Shown here piece by piece: positions 7,887 to 17,230 of a stretch of DNA of 64,000 nt; position 1 is the first letter of the stretch, and each line of letters starts with the position of its first letter. A program made the translations under genes and the position numbers. The notes under the pieces were generated by a model that worked only from the letters and a program-made list of their open reading frames with translations, was not told where the DNA came from and searched no databases. The DNA is from JBKPNJ01 sp963695705. Its GTDB lineage: Bacteria; Actinomycetota; Actinomycetes; Propionibacteriales; Nocardioidaceae. The stretch spans positions 248,001 through 312,000 of the forward strand of contig CAVOHB010000006.1 in NCBI GenBank assembly GCA_963695705.1. Direction: 5' to 3'.

Positions 7887-8510
7887 TCAGGCGTTCGACA
7901 CGTCGACGATGACCGGAAGGAAGTGCGCGACCACGAGCGCGCCGGTGACCGTGAGGACGGTGGCACCGACCAACAGGCAGCGCCGGTAGAGAACCGGCGA
8001 GAGTCTGCGGCCGGTCGCTGACACGATTCGGGAACAGCCGAGGGTCACGCCGATCAGGAGCAGGTAGAACCCGAACAGGAACCACAGGGCGTGCGATGGC
8101 GCCTCCTTGTACGCCGTGCTGAGCAGGGCGCCACCGGCGGTCAGCCAGAACAGCCAGGGGAAGGGGCTGAGCACGTAGACGATCGCCGACTCCGAGAACG
8201 CGCGGCGCATCGCGGCGCTCTGCGGGACGGGGTCGTCGTGACGGGCGACGCGTACCGCATCGGCCGCGATCCCGATCACCACCAGCCCACCGGCCACACC
8301 GAGCACCGCAACCATCCGCACCGGCATGACGTGCATCAGTGTCAGCGACAGCGAGATGATGATGACGTCGATCGACAGCGGCGCCAACGACGTGATGATG
8401 CCGGAGCGCAGCCCGCCACGCAGCGAGTTGGCGAGCACGAGCGCGAGCAGTGGTCCGGGAGTGACTCCGACACCGAGCCCGAGCCCGATGCCGTACGCCA
8501 GCCAGGTCAC
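7887..8510 (-). CDS. LysE/RhtB-family amino-acid exporter
   Basis: 207 residues, about six transmembrane segments. The N-terminal helix carries GVGVTPGPLLALVLANSLRGGLRSG, the LysE family signature, and the second repeat has AIVYVLSPFPWLFWLTAGG. Exports amino acids or related small metabolites across the plasma membrane by proton exchange; substrate unknown. Start is GTG at 8510. It lies 18 nt after the GNAT-Nudix gene on the same strand, probably one transcript. Confidence 0.85.
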   Translation of the reverse strand: MTWLAYGIGLGLGVGVTPGPLLALVLANSLRGGLRSGIITSLAPLSIDVIIISLSLTLMHVMPVRMVAVLGVAGGLVVIGIAADAVRVARHDDPVPQSAAMRRAFSESAIVYVLSPFPWLFWLTAGGALLSTAYKEAPSHALWFLFGFYLLLIGVTLGCSRIVSATGRRLSPVLYRRCLLVGATVLTVTGALVVAHFLPVIVDVSNA

Positions 8511-8528
8511 GAGGCGACAGCCTATGGC

Positions 8529-9416
8529 TCAGGGAACGCGGCCGCCTTCGAGATACAGGACTCGTCCGGGCGCACCTTCAGCCACGGCACTGATCCTGCG
8601 GGCGGTCGCGCTCGTGCATCTGTCCACGGCCTTGTCAGGTTCGACGAACGCGATGCTCTTGAGCTCGCGCGGCTGAAGGACCACTGACTCGATCATCTGC
8701 GCACTGAGCGTGCCGCCGTCGAAGACGAATGCGCATGCGTCGTCCCAGCCGTTCCAGGGCGGCAGCCAGTCGACGGCAAGCAGTCCCCGTGGCTGCAACG
8801 ACAGCCCGAGTTCCTCGTAGACCTCGCGTACCGCCCCGCGGCGTGGAGACTCCGACGGCTCCACCACCCCGCCCGGAAGGTCCCAGTCATGCTTGTACGT
8901 CAGCTCGCACATCAGTATCCGGCGCCCCTCGTCGCGAAGCAGCATCTGTGCGATCACACGCTTGATCGGCAGACTCGAGTTGAGCAGAGCGTTGAACCCG
9001 ACCGGCGTCTCGACCCCGGGGTCGTCAGCCAGCCTGGCGAGCTGTACGAGGTCGGTTCGTGATCCCCCCACGACGCGCCTGCCGCGAAGGACACCCTCCT
9101 TGCGCATCCCGGTGCGCCAGGCAGCGATCAGCGAGCCCCGGTCGTCGATCGGCACGACCGCCTCGAGGCGATGCAGTCCCAGGGCCGAGAACGCATGCCG
9201 GGCCACAAGTCCCATCGCCCTGGTAGCGACGCCCTGCGTCCCGCGAGCCAGGTCGTCGTCCCACGACACCTGGCCGACACCGTGGACGGGATCGGTGACG
9301 CGGACGGTGATGTGCCCGACCGCGGAGCCCTCGTGCTCGACGACGAAGCCGTCGTCACCGTCGAGCCGGAGCAGGGAAACGTCCCCGTCGATCAGCGGTT
9401 GAGAGCCCACGGACAT
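8529..9416 (-). CDS. GNAT acetyltransferase-Nudix hydrolase fusion
   Basis: 295 residues with two domains. Residues 1-130 look like a GNAT domain of the RimJ type (VSWDDDLARGTQGVATRAMGLVARHAFSALGLHRLEAVV, then a Gly-Met-Arg-Lys-Glu-Gly-Val-Leu-Arg-Gly segment). Residues about 150-290 are a Nudix hydrolase with the full box: Gly, five residues, Glu, seven residues, then REVYEELGL (start near residue 195). The Nudix half hydrolyses a nucleoside diphosphate linked to another moiety; the GNAT half transfers an acyl group. Neither substrate can be read from sequence. It is followed by the LysE exporter. Confidence 0.85.
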   Translation of the reverse strand: MSVGSQPLIDGDVSLLRLDGDDGFVVEHEGSAVGHITVRVTDPVHGVGQVSWDDDLARGTQGVATRAMGLVARHAFSALGLHRLEAVVPIDDRGSLIAAWRTGMRKEGVLRGRRVVGGSRTDLVQLARLADDPGVETPVGFNALLNSSLPIKRVIAQMLLRDEGRRILMCELTYKHDWDLPGGVVEPSESPRRGAVREVYEELGLSLQPRGLLAVDWLPPWNGWDDACAFVFDGGTLSAQMIESVVLQPRELKSIAFVEPDKAVDRCTSATARRISAVAEGAPGRVLYLEGGRVP

Positions 9417-9593
9417 CGGCTCACACTAGCCGCCCCCGCTGCCGTGGCACCGGGCACCCACTGCTGCGATCCGACACTTGTTGACGCGCCATCCGGCAAC
9501 GTGTCACGCCGGTAGGCACGGGTTCCGGCACGGGCCCGCGGCCGCGATCGCTCGAGTCCGCGGCCGACCGCAGCGGTGCTTGGTTGCGCAGAT

Positions 9594-9645
9594 TTGTGCA
9601 GGCGATGAGTGTTGCCCCACCCGTTCACCCGCAACAACTGCACAA
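9594..9645. repeat. Degenerate palindromic repeat, family A copy
   Basis: Interrupted inverted repeat: outer arms TTGTGCAG (9594-9601) and CTGCACAA (9638-9645), inner arms GTTGC (9611-9615) and GCAAC (9631-9635). The right arm followed by TTTCC resembles the family A right end (GCGCAATTCCC), so I read it as an eroded copy lying just beside the good copy at 9692. Confidence 0.4.
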
Positions 9646-9691
9646 TTTCCTTGCCGCGGCGCAACGGGTTGACCTCCCGTGGGTGCGTCAG

Positions 9692-9772
9692 GATCACCGC
9701 ACCGACGTTTTGCGCACTGGTTGGTCACCGGCCGGCCCTCAACCGTGACCAACAACCGCGCAATTCCCGGTC
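9692..9772. repeat. Palindromic intergenic repeat, family A copy
   Basis: Core arms GTTGGTCAC (9720-9728) and GTGACCAAC (9745-9753), 16-nt centre, then a 4-nt symmetric internal loop and outer arms TGCGC/GCGCA, ending CAATTCCCGG. The left flank (ACCGCACCGACGTTTTG, then CACT) and core match the copy at 59173 almost base for base. It begins 6 bp past the glgB stop, so it may terminate the glg operon. Confidence 0.75.
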
Positions 9773-9777
9773 GCCGA

Positions 9778-12141
9778 CTACGTGGTGGTCGAGGCCCTCT
9801 TCGCGGGCGGCGCCTCCTTCGCGCGGGAGGCCTTCTTGGACGCCGCTTGCGAAGCCGTCGCCTTCTTGGAGGCGGAGGTTGCGGCCGACGTCTTCTTCGA
9901 GACCGATGCCGACTCCGCGGCCGACTCCGATCCCGGCTGGCCGGCTTCGACCGGTGCGTGCCGCAGCCACAGGGTGCCGAGCGGGGGGAGCCGCAAGGTG
10001 GCGGATGCCGGCTGCCCGTGCCGCGCCTCGTTCACGGCTTGGACGGCGCCCATGTTGCCGACACCGGAACCGTAGTAGCTGTCCGCGTCGGTGTTGATGA
10101 CCTCGTCCCACTGCCCGGCGGCCGGTAGACCCAGCTGATAGTTCTCGTGCGGAATGGCCGCGAAGTTGGCGACGCAGACCAGGGCCGGCGCCCCGGGGGC
10201 GGTGCGGACGAAGCTGAACGTGTTGTTGCTGGCGTCGTTTGCGTCGATCCACGCGAACCCCGAGGGGTCGTGATCCTTGGTCCACATCGCCGGAGTGTCG
10301 CGGTAGGTCCGGTTCAGGTCCCGGACCAGGTCGTGCACGCCCCGGTGCTCGATGTGGTCGAGCAGCCACCAGTCGAGCTCGCGGCCCTCGGCCCACTCGG
10401 ACTCCTGCGCGATCTCCATGCCCATGAAGATGAGCTGCTTACCCGGATGCGCCCACATGTACGCCAGGTACGCGCGCACGTTCGCCAGCTCCTGCCAGCG
10501 GTCGCCGGGCATCTTGCGCAGCAACGAGCCCTTGCCGTGCACGATCTCGTCATGGGACAGCGGGAGTACGTAGTTCTCGCTGTACGCGTACATCATGGAG
10601 AACGTCATCTTGTGGTGGTGGTATTGGCGGTGCACCGGGTCCTGCGCCATGTAACCCAGCGAGTCGTGCATCCAGCCCATGTTCCACTTGAACCCGAAGC
10701 CGAGGCCGCCGAGATGCGTCGCACGGGTCACCCCCGGCCAGGCGGTCGACTCCTCGGCGATGGTGACCGTTCCAGGTTCCCGCCGGTAGCAGGTGGCGTT
10801 CATCTCCTGCAGGAACCCGACCGCCTCCAGGTTCTCCCGGCCGCCGTAGATGTTCGGCGTCCACTCGCCGTCCTTGCGCGAGTAGTCGAGGTAGAGCATC
10901 GATGCGACCGCGTCGACGCGCAGCCCGTCGATGTGGAACTCCTCGAGCCAGTACACCGCGTTCGAGACCAGGAAGTTCCGCACCTCGGAACGGCCGAAGT
11001 TGAAGATGTAGGTGCCCCACTCGGGATGCTCACCCCGGGACGGGTCGGAGTGCTCATAGAGCGGCGTGCCGTCGAACCGGGCCAGCGCCCAGGAGTCCTT
11101 GGGGAAGTGTGCCGGCACCCAGTCGACGATCACGCCGATCCCGGCCTGATGGAGCTTGTCGACGAGGTACCGGAAGGAGTCGGGGTCGCCGAAGCGGGAG
11201 GTCGGTGCGAAGTACGACGAAACCTGGTATCCCCACGAGCCACCGAACGGGTGCTCCATCACTGGAAGGAACTCGACGTGGGTGAAGCCGAGGTTGGCGA
11301 CGTACCCGACCAGATCCTCGGCGAGCTCGCGGTAGCTCCTGCCCTGTCGCCAGGACGCGATGTGGACCTCGTACACGCTCATCGGCGCCTCGTGCGGTGA
11401 CCTGTTTCGGCGCGCGGTCATCCAGTCGTCGTCCCCCCACTGGTGGGTCGACGTATACACGACCGAGGCCGTCGCCGGCGGGTGCTCGGCGTAGAAGGCC
11501 AACGGGTCGGCCTTCTGGCGCCACACGCCGTCGGCGCCCAGGATGTCGAACTTGTAGTGCGCGCCGTCACCGATGCCGGGCACGAACAGCTCCCAGACGC
11601 CGCTGCTGCCCAGCGACCGCATGGGATACGCCCGACCGTCCCAGCTGTTGAAGTCGCCCGCCACCCGCACTCCCCTGGCGCTCGGCGCCCAGACCGCGAA
11701 GGCGGTCCCCCGAACCGGCCCGCGCAGGGTCTCGTAGGTGACGACGTGGGACCCGAGGACACGCCACAGCAGCTCGTGCCGCCCTTCCCCGATCAGGTGC
11801 AGGTCGATCTCGCCCAGCGTCGGCAGGTAGCGGTACGAGTCGTCGCTCTCGATCCGCAGATCGCCCTTGTACGTCACCTCCAGTCGGTACTCGGGCGTGG
11901 TCGGGACACCGAGTACCCCGACCCAGATCCCGCCGTACTCATGAGTCATCTCCACCCGGTCGTCGCCGATCAGCGCCACGACCTTGTCGGCCCACGGGCG
12001 GAGCACCCGCAGCGTCACGTCGCCGGCGGACTCGTGCGGGCCCAGGATCCGGTGCGGGTCGTGGTGTGAGCCCTCGACCAGCGCCTTCAGCTCGTCGACC
12101 GCCACCGGCACGGGTCCCTGTTTGGCCGAACGACCGCTCAC
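9778..12141 (-). CDS. glgB: 1,4-alpha-glucan branching enzyme
   Basis: 787 residues. Introduces alpha-1,6 branches into the linear glucan made by GlgE. Two N-terminal CBM48-like modules (about 1-230) precede a GH13 barrel with nucleophile Asp in GLRVDAVASM, acid/base Glu in TIAEESTAWPG and the third Asp in SHDEIVHGKGS. The family normally ends near LPPLGTLWLRHA; here about 56 more residues follow, rich in Ala/Ser/Lys with three SKK units. Start GTG at 12141 has GGAGG upstream and overlaps the pep2 stop by 4 nt. Last gene of glgE-treS-pep2-glgB. Confidence 0.96.
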   Translation of the reverse strand: MSGRSAKQGPVPVAVDELKALVEGSHHDPHRILGPHESAGDVTLRVLRPWADKVVALIGDDRVEMTHEYGGIWVGVLGVPTTPEYRLEVTYKGDLRIESDDSYRYLPTLGEIDLHLIGEGRHELLWRVLGSHVVTYETLRGPVRGTAFAVWAPSARGVRVAGDFNSWDGRAYPMRSLGSSGVWELFVPGIGDGAHYKFDILGADGVWRQKADPLAFYAEHPPATASVVYTSTHQWGDDDWMTARRNRSPHEAPMSVYEVHIASWRQGRSYRELAEDLVGYVANLGFTHVEFLPVMEHPFGGSWGYQVSSYFAPTSRFGDPDSFRYLVDKLHQAGIGVIVDWVPAHFPKDSWALARFDGTPLYEHSDPSRGEHPEWGTYIFNFGRSEVRNFLVSNAVYWLEEFHIDGLRVDAVASMLYLDYSRKDGEWTPNIYGGRENLEAVGFLQEMNATCYRREPGTVTIAEESTAWPGVTRATHLGGLGFGFKWNMGWMHDSLGYMAQDPVHRQYHHHKMTFSMMYAYSENYVLPLSHDEIVHGKGSLLRKMPGDRWQELANVRAYLAYMWAHPGKQLIFMGMEIAQESEWAEGRELDWWLLDHIEHRGVHDLVRDLNRTYRDTPAMWTKDHDPSGFAWIDANDASNNTFSFVRTAPGAPALVCVANFAAIPHENYQLGLPAAGQWDEVINTDADSYYGSGVGNMGAVQAVNEARHGQPASATLRLPPLGTLWLRHAPVEAGQPGSESAAESASVSKKTSAATSASKKATASQAASKKASRAKEAPPAKRASTTT

Positions 12142-13547
12142 GTCCGTACCTCCGGATCGATTACGCCGAGCCCCCGCTGGATCGACTCCAGCGGAATGTG
12201 CAACCAGGTCGGCCGGTTGCGCGACTCGTACATCGTCTCGTAGACGGCCTTGTCCAGCTCGTACGCCCGCAGCAGCACACCGTTGGTGCGTGGGTCGTTG
12301 CCGGTCCCCTCCGCGTAGCCGTCGGTGAACGCCTCGCGGTTCCGTTTGCTCCACTCCGCCGCCCGGAAGGCGATCTGCGAGTGCGCCCCCTGGTCGGCGC
12401 CGAGCGAGTGTGCGGCGTAGACGAAGGACCGGAGCATGCCCGCGACGTCGCGAAGCGGCGAGTCCAGCCTCACCCGCTCGGAGAGCGGCCTGGCCGGTTC
12501 GCCCTCGAAGTCCAGCAGCTTCCAACCGAGCACAGTGCGCATGGTCTGACCGAGGTGGAGGTCACCGTGGACGCGCTGCACCGGCACCGGGTCGCTGATC
12601 CGGGCGACAGCATCGAACGCCACGCGCAGATGCGGCTCGAGCGGACCGAGCTCGAGGACCACCGGCAGCGCGGCGTCGAGGCGAGCGTTCATGGCCGCGG
12701 CCAGCTCGGCAAGCTCACCTCGGCCCCACGTCGCGGTGGGGAACAGTTCGGCCAGCAGCAGGTGCACCTCACCGGTCGTCGACCCGAGCCGGTGTGCCTC
12801 CCCGGCGAAGTCGCCGCCGACCTCGTCGGCGTAGAGGTCGCCTTCGGCGAAGAGATCGCGAACGCTGGTCAGGGCGAGGCTCCAGCCGTCGGTGGCGGTG
12901 CGGAGGAACTTCTGCAGCATCGCCAGGTCGGCGGTCACCGGCGTACCGTCCGCGCCGGACCAGGAACCCGACACCCAGCCGAGCAGCGCGGCAACCTTGT
13001 CGCACTTGTGGCGGGTGAGAGCCTCGTGGATCTCGATGTCGGGATTTCGACCGGACGCCACCTTGCGGAAGACCTTGAGTAGCGTCTCCTCCCCGAAAAC
13101 CAGGGAGGTGTTCGACTGCTCGCCGGAGATGACCAGTGAGGGAGACACCGTCGGCTCCTCGCCGTCGGGCACGCGGACGAAGACCAGATCGCCGTCGGAC
13201 CGCTCGTCGAGGATGCCCTGCAGCCACAACCCGGTCGAGTCACGGTCCTGCAGGGCGTCGTACGCGAGAACGGACCCGAGGTCGGGATCGTCGACGTCCC
13301 CGATCAGAGCATGGGCAAGCCGCGCCTGCGCGTGGCGGTAGTAGGCGACCGGAATCTGGTAGACCTCGACGTCACCGTCGTCGTACGTGACCTCGACGAG
13401 CTCCACCCGGACCGCCGGCCAGCTGTCCGCCGGTGAGAGCCATGACAGCCGATGCACGGCAGCCACCGTGAACGGTCGACCCTTGCCGCCGAACCAGCGC
13501 TGCTGGCCGACGAAGTCCTGCACGCGTTCGTCGATCGTCGACGTCAC
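12138..13547 (-). CDS. pep2: Maltokinase (maltose-1-phosphate synthesis)
   Basis: 469 residues. Phosphorylates maltose made by TreS with ATP to give alpha-maltose 1-phosphate, the GlgE donor. Aminoglycoside-phosphotransferase-like fold: N-terminal cap starting QQRWFGGKGR, Brenner motif VHGDLHLGQTMRT, and the metal-binding LLDFEGEPARPL. Length is close to the 440-470 of characterised Mak/Pep2 enzymes. GTG at 13547 has AAGGAGG upstream and overlaps the treS stop by 4 nt (GTGA); its own stop overlaps the glgB start the same way, so synthesis is coupled. Confidence 0.95.
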   Translation of the reverse strand: MTSTIDERVQDFVGQQRWFGGKGRPFTVAAVHRLSWLSPADSWPAVRVELVEVTYDDGDVEVYQIPVAYYRHAQARLAHALIGDVDDPDLGSVLAYDALQDRDSTGLWLQGILDERSDGDLVFVRVPDGEEPTVSPSLVISGEQSNTSLVFGEETLLKVFRKVASGRNPDIEIHEALTRHKCDKVAALLGWVSGSWSGADGTPVTADLAMLQKFLRTATDGWSLALTSVRDLFAEGDLYADEVGGDFAGEAHRLGSTTGEVHLLLAELFPTATWGRGELAELAAAMNARLDAALPVVLELGPLEPHLRVAFDAVARISDPVPVQRVHGDLHLGQTMRTVLGWKLLDFEGEPARPLSERVRLDSPLRDVAGMLRSFVYAAHSLGADQGAHSQIAFRAAEWSKRNREAFTDGYAEGTGNDPRTNGVLLRAYELDKAVYETMYESRNRPTWLHIPLESIQRGLGVIDPEVRT

Positions 13548-15232
13548 GGTGTGATCTCCTCCTTGTGGCGTGGCAGCCGGAACCAGTAGAACCCGTGCCC
13601 GCTGAGGGTGAGCAAGTAGGGCAGCTCTCCGATCCGTGGGAAGCGCACCCCGCCGAGCAGCTCCACCGGCTCCGTGCCCTCCCATCGCCGCAGGTCCAGC
13701 TCGACGGGTTGGGCGAAGCGGGACAGGTTGTTGACACAGAGGACGGTGTCGTCGCCGAACTCACGCACGTAGCTCAGGATGCTGGGGTTGCTGCCGCCGA
13801 GGTCGCTGAAGCCACCGAGACCGAACGCCGGATGCAGCTTGCGGGTGTGCAGCATGCGGCGCGTCCAGTGCAGCAGTGAGGAGGCGTTCTCGAGCTCCGC
13901 CTCGACGTTGACCGCCTGGAATCCGAACACCGGGTCCATGACCGCCGGCAGGTGCAGTCGACCCGGCGTCACCGTCGAGAACCCGGCGTTGCGGTCGGGC
14001 GTCCACTGCATCGGGGTGCGTACGCCGTCGCGGTCACCGAGCCAGATGTTGTCGCCCATGCCGATCTCGTCCCCGTAGTAGAGGACGGGGGAGCCCGGAA
14101 GCGAGAGGAGCAGCGCGGTGAAGAGCTCGATCTGGTTCAGGTCGTTCTCGAGCAGCGGAGCCAGCCGGCGCCGGATCCCGATGTTGGCCTTCATCCGCGG
14201 GTCCTTGGCGTACTCGCCCCACATGTAGTCGCGGTCGGAGTCGGTCACCATCTCCAACGTGAGCTCGTCGTGGTTGCGCAGGAAGATGCCCCACTGGCAG
14301 TTGGCCGGGATCGGGGGCGTCTGGTCGAGGATCTCCGAGATCGGGTACCGGGACTCACGGCGAACGGCCATGAAGATCCGCGGCATCACCGGGAAGTGGA
14401 AACACATGTGGCACTCGTCGCCACCGGTGTCGATATCACCGAAGTAGTCGACGACATCGGACGGCCACTGGTTCGCCTCGGCGAGGAGCACGCGGTCCTG
14501 ATAGTTGTCGTCGACGTAGCGCCGCAGCGAGCGCAGGAACTCGTGGGTCTCGGGAAGGTTCTCCCCGTTGGTGCCTTCGCGTTCGTAGAGGTAGGGGACG
14601 GCATCGAGGCGGAAGCCGTCGATGCCGAGGTCGAGCCAGAACGACAACGCGTCCAACATCGCCTTGTGCACGGCCGGGTTGTCGAAGTTGAGATCCGGTT
14701 GATGACCGTAGAAGCGGTGCCAGAAGTACTGGCCCCGGACCGGGTCCCAGGTCCAGTTCGATGTCTCGGTGTCGACGAAGATGACCCGCGCCTTGGGGTA
14801 GCCGTCGTCGGTGTCCGCCCACACATAGAAGTCGCCGTACGGCCCGTCTGGATCGGTACGGGACGCCTGGAACCACGGATGCTGGTCCGACGTGTGGTTC
14901 ATGACGAAGTCGACGATGACGCGCAGGCCACGCCGGTGCGCCTCGTCGAGCAGCGTCTTGAAGTCCTCCAGGCTTCCGACCTCGGGCTGGATGCCGGTGT
15001 AGTCGGCGACGTCGTAGCCCCCGTCGCGCAGTGGCGAGGTGAAGAACGGCGGGAGCCACAGGCAGTCGACGCCCAGCCAGTCGAGGTAGTCGAGCTGCTC
15101 GGTGAGTCCCCGCAGGTCACCAACGCCGTCGCTGTTGGAGTCCTTGAACGACCTGACCAGCACCTCGTAGAAGACCGCGCGCTTGAACCACTCCGGGTCG
15201 TGTTCAGACAGGCCCGGCTCCGTGTGGTGCAT
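13544..15232 (-). CDS. treS: Trehalose synthase (maltose alpha-D-glucosyltransferase)
   Basis: 562 residues. Interconverts trehalose and maltose, feeding maltose to Pep2. GH13 features: YEVLVRSFKDSNSDGVGDLRGL, catalytic Asp in GFRLDAVPYLYE, Glu in LLAEANQWP, Asp in FLRNHDELTLE, and a C-terminal beta domain. ATG at 15232 with GGAGG; two nt separate it from the glgE stop. The frame is open further upstream but that part is antisense-like filler over glgE. It is a separate TreS, not the TreS-Pep2 fusion found in some bacteria. Confidence 0.96.
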   Translation of the reverse strand: MHHTEPGLSEHDPEWFKRAVFYEVLVRSFKDSNSDGVGDLRGLTEQLDYLDWLGVDCLWLPPFFTSPLRDGGYDVADYTGIQPEVGSLEDFKTLLDEAHRRGLRVIVDFVMNHTSDQHPWFQASRTDPDGPYGDFYVWADTDDGYPKARVIFVDTETSNWTWDPVRGQYFWHRFYGHQPDLNFDNPAVHKAMLDALSFWLDLGIDGFRLDAVPYLYEREGTNGENLPETHEFLRSLRRYVDDNYQDRVLLAEANQWPSDVVDYFGDIDTGGDECHMCFHFPVMPRIFMAVRRESRYPISEILDQTPPIPANCQWGIFLRNHDELTLEMVTDSDRDYMWGEYAKDPRMKANIGIRRRLAPLLENDLNQIELFTALLLSLPGSPVLYYGDEIGMGDNIWLGDRDGVRTPMQWTPDRNAGFSTVTPGRLHLPAVMDPVFGFQAVNVEAELENASSLLHWTRRMLHTRKLHPAFGLGGFSDLGGSNPSILSYVREFGDDTVLCVNNLSRFAQPVELDLRRWEGTEPVELLGGVRFPRIGELPYLLTLSGHGFYWFRLPRHKEEITP

Positions 15233-15234
15233 GG

Positions 15235-17208
15235 TCAAAGGTTCCTCCGCACCGACAGCACGTGAGCAGGCTCGTGTCCCGGGTCGAGGAGGACGTAGTT
15301 GTGCTCCCCCCACCGCCAGGTCTGGCCGGTGATCTCCTCCCGAACCGTGAACGTGTCCTGCCAGTCCATGCCGAGTGCGGGCATGTTCAGATGCACCATT
15401 GTCTGGCGGGCGCCGTGCGGGTCCAGGTTGACCACGACGATGACGGCGTCGTCGCCCTCGACCTTCGAGTACGCCATCACGAAGTCGTCCTCGGTGCTGT
15501 GGAACCGGATGTTCCTGAGCCTGCGCAGGCTGGGATGGGCGCTGCGCAGCGCGTTGAGGGTTCGCAGGTAGGGAGCGAGGGTACGGCCTTCGCGTGCCGC
15601 CAGGTCCCAGTCCCGCGGGCGGAGCTGGAACTTCTCGGTGTTCAGGTACTCCTCGCTCCCCGGCCGTAGGGCGACGTGCTCGAACAGCTCGAAGCCGGAG
15701 TAGACGCCCCACGACGGGGACGCCGTGGCCGCGATCGCGGCACGGATCTTGAACGCCGCCGGACCGCCGTACTGCAGGTAGGCGGTCAGGATGTCGGGTG
15801 TGTTCACGAACAGGTTCGGGCGCATCACGTCACTGGACTCGTGGGCCAGCTCGGTGAGGTACTCCGTGAGCTCCTGCTTGTCGTTCCGCCAGGTGAAGTA
15901 CGTGTAGGACTGGTGGAAGCCCACCATCGCCAGCCCACGCATCATCGGTGGACGGGTGAACGCCTCGGAGAGGAACACGACATCGGGGTCGGTGTTGCGG
16001 ATCTCGCCGAGCAGCCACTCCCAGAACCGAACGGGCTTGGTGTGCGGGTTGTCCACCCGGAAGATGCGCACGCCGTGGTCCATCCACAGCCGCACGATGC
16101 GCAGCACCTCGTGGTAGAGGCCCTCCGGGTCGTTGTCGAAGTTGAGAGGGTAGATGTCCTGGTACTTCTTCGGCGGGTTCTCGGCGTAGGCGATGGTGCC
16201 GTCGGCGCGGGTCGTGAACCATTCGGGGTGGGATTTCACCCAGGGGTGGTCCGGGGCGCACTGCAGCGCCAGATCGAGAGCCACCTCTAGGCCGAGGGAG
16301 CTCGCCCGGGCAACGAAGTCGTCGAAGTCGTCGAACGTCCCCAGTCCCGGGTCGATCGCGTCATGCCCGCCTTCGGAGCTGCCGATCGCCCATGGCGACC
16401 CTGGATCGTCGGGACCGGGCACGAGGGTGTTGTTGGCGCCCTTGCGGTTGAGCCGGCCGATGGGGTGGATCGGTGGAAGGTACGCGACGTCGAATCCCAT
16501 GTCGGCGATCGCCTCGAGTCGTTTCGCGGCCGTCTGCAGCGTTCCGCCGCGCAGCTGCCCGGTCTCCGGGTCGGTCGTGACGCCCTCACTGCGCGGGAAG
16601 AACTCGTACCAGGCTCCGACGAGCGCGCGTTCGCGGCTGACGTAGAGCGGGAACGGCCCCTCGCCGCCGACGAGATCCCGCAGCGGGTGGCTGGCGAGAA
16701 CCGAGGCCACGTCCGGACCGAACGCCGGTGCCAGCCTGGCCTGCACCGGGCGGGCCGTGTCGCGCAGCGCGGTCACCGCGTCGGTCAGGATGCCGCGCTC
16801 GCGGGTGGCGTGGTCGGGCAGCGCCGAGGCGGCACGCTCGAGCACGAGCCCGCCCTCCGTCAGCACCAGCTCGACGTCGATCTCCGCCTCGATCTTGATC
16901 TCCGCGGCGTGATGCCAGGTGGCGTACGGGTCTCCCCAGGACTCCACGGCGAAGGTCCAGGCACCCTCGACGTCGGGGGTGACATCGGCCTCCCAGAGGC
17001 CGAGGCCGGGGTTGACCTGCTCCATGAGCACCATCGGCCTCGTCGTCCCGGACGGGTCGACGAGGACGACGTTGGCGCCGAGGGCGTCGTGACCCTCACG
17101 GAACACGGTGGCCGAGACGGTGAACGTCTCGCCCACGACGGCCTTGGCGGGGTGGCGTCCGAGGTTGACCACCGGGCTCACGTCAAGGATGGGGATGCGC
17201 GCGATCAT
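15235..17208 (-). CDS. glgE: Alpha-1,4-glucan:maltose-1-phosphate maltosyltransferase
   Basis: 657 residues. Transfers maltosyl units from maltose 1-phosphate to the non-reducing end of alpha-1,4-glucan. GH13_3: N-terminal beta domain (about 1-110, IPILDVSPVVNLGRHPAKAVVGE), inserted helical domain, then barrel with nucleophile Asp in FRVDNPHTKP and Glu in FLSEAFTRPP. ATG at 17208; a TAAGTT -10-like box lies 8 nt upstream on this strand (17217-17222), so the operon promoter may sit here, giving a nearly leaderless mRNA. The frame continues upstream to 18054 through the ABC genes without support. First gene of the operon. Confidence 0.96.
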   Translation of the reverse strand: MIARIPILDVSPVVNLGRHPAKAVVGETFTVSATVFREGHDALGANVVLVDPSGTTRPMVLMEQVNPGLGLWEADVTPDVEGAWTFAVESWGDPYATWHHAAEIKIEAEIDVELVLTEGGLVLERAASALPDHATRERGILTDAVTALRDTARPVQARLAPAFGPDVASVLASHPLRDLVGGEGPFPLYVSRERALVGAWYEFFPRSEGVTTDPETGQLRGGTLQTAAKRLEAIADMGFDVAYLPPIHPIGRLNRKGANNTLVPGPDDPGSPWAIGSSEGGHDAIDPGLGTFDDFDDFVARASSLGLEVALDLALQCAPDHPWVKSHPEWFTTRADGTIAYAENPPKKYQDIYPLNFDNDPEGLYHEVLRIVRLWMDHGVRIFRVDNPHTKPVRFWEWLLGEIRNTDPDVVFLSEAFTRPPMMRGLAMVGFHQSYTYFTWRNDKQELTEYLTELAHESSDVMRPNLFVNTPDILTAYLQYGGPAAFKIRAAIAATASPSWGVYSGFELFEHVALRPGSEEYLNTEKFQLRPRDWDLAAREGRTLAPYLRTLNALRSAHPSLRRLRNIRFHSTEDDFVMAYSKVEGDDAVIVVVNLDPHGARQTMVHLNMPALGMDWQDTFTVREEITGQTWRWGEHNYVLLDPGHEPAHVLSVRRNL

Positions 17209-17230
17209 CAGGCGTGAACTTACCGATGCG

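Larger units (their letters stand above)
9417..9777. other. Noncoding stretch with palindromic repeats
   Basis: 361 nt between the end of the glg operon and the start of the GNAT-Nudix gene. I see no gene: the ORFs on both strands are short, overlapping and Arg/Pro-rich. It contains one good (9692-9772) and one eroded (9594-9645) palindromic repeat. The remainder is GC-rich with alternating CGCGG blocks near 9535-9575. Confidence 0.6.
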
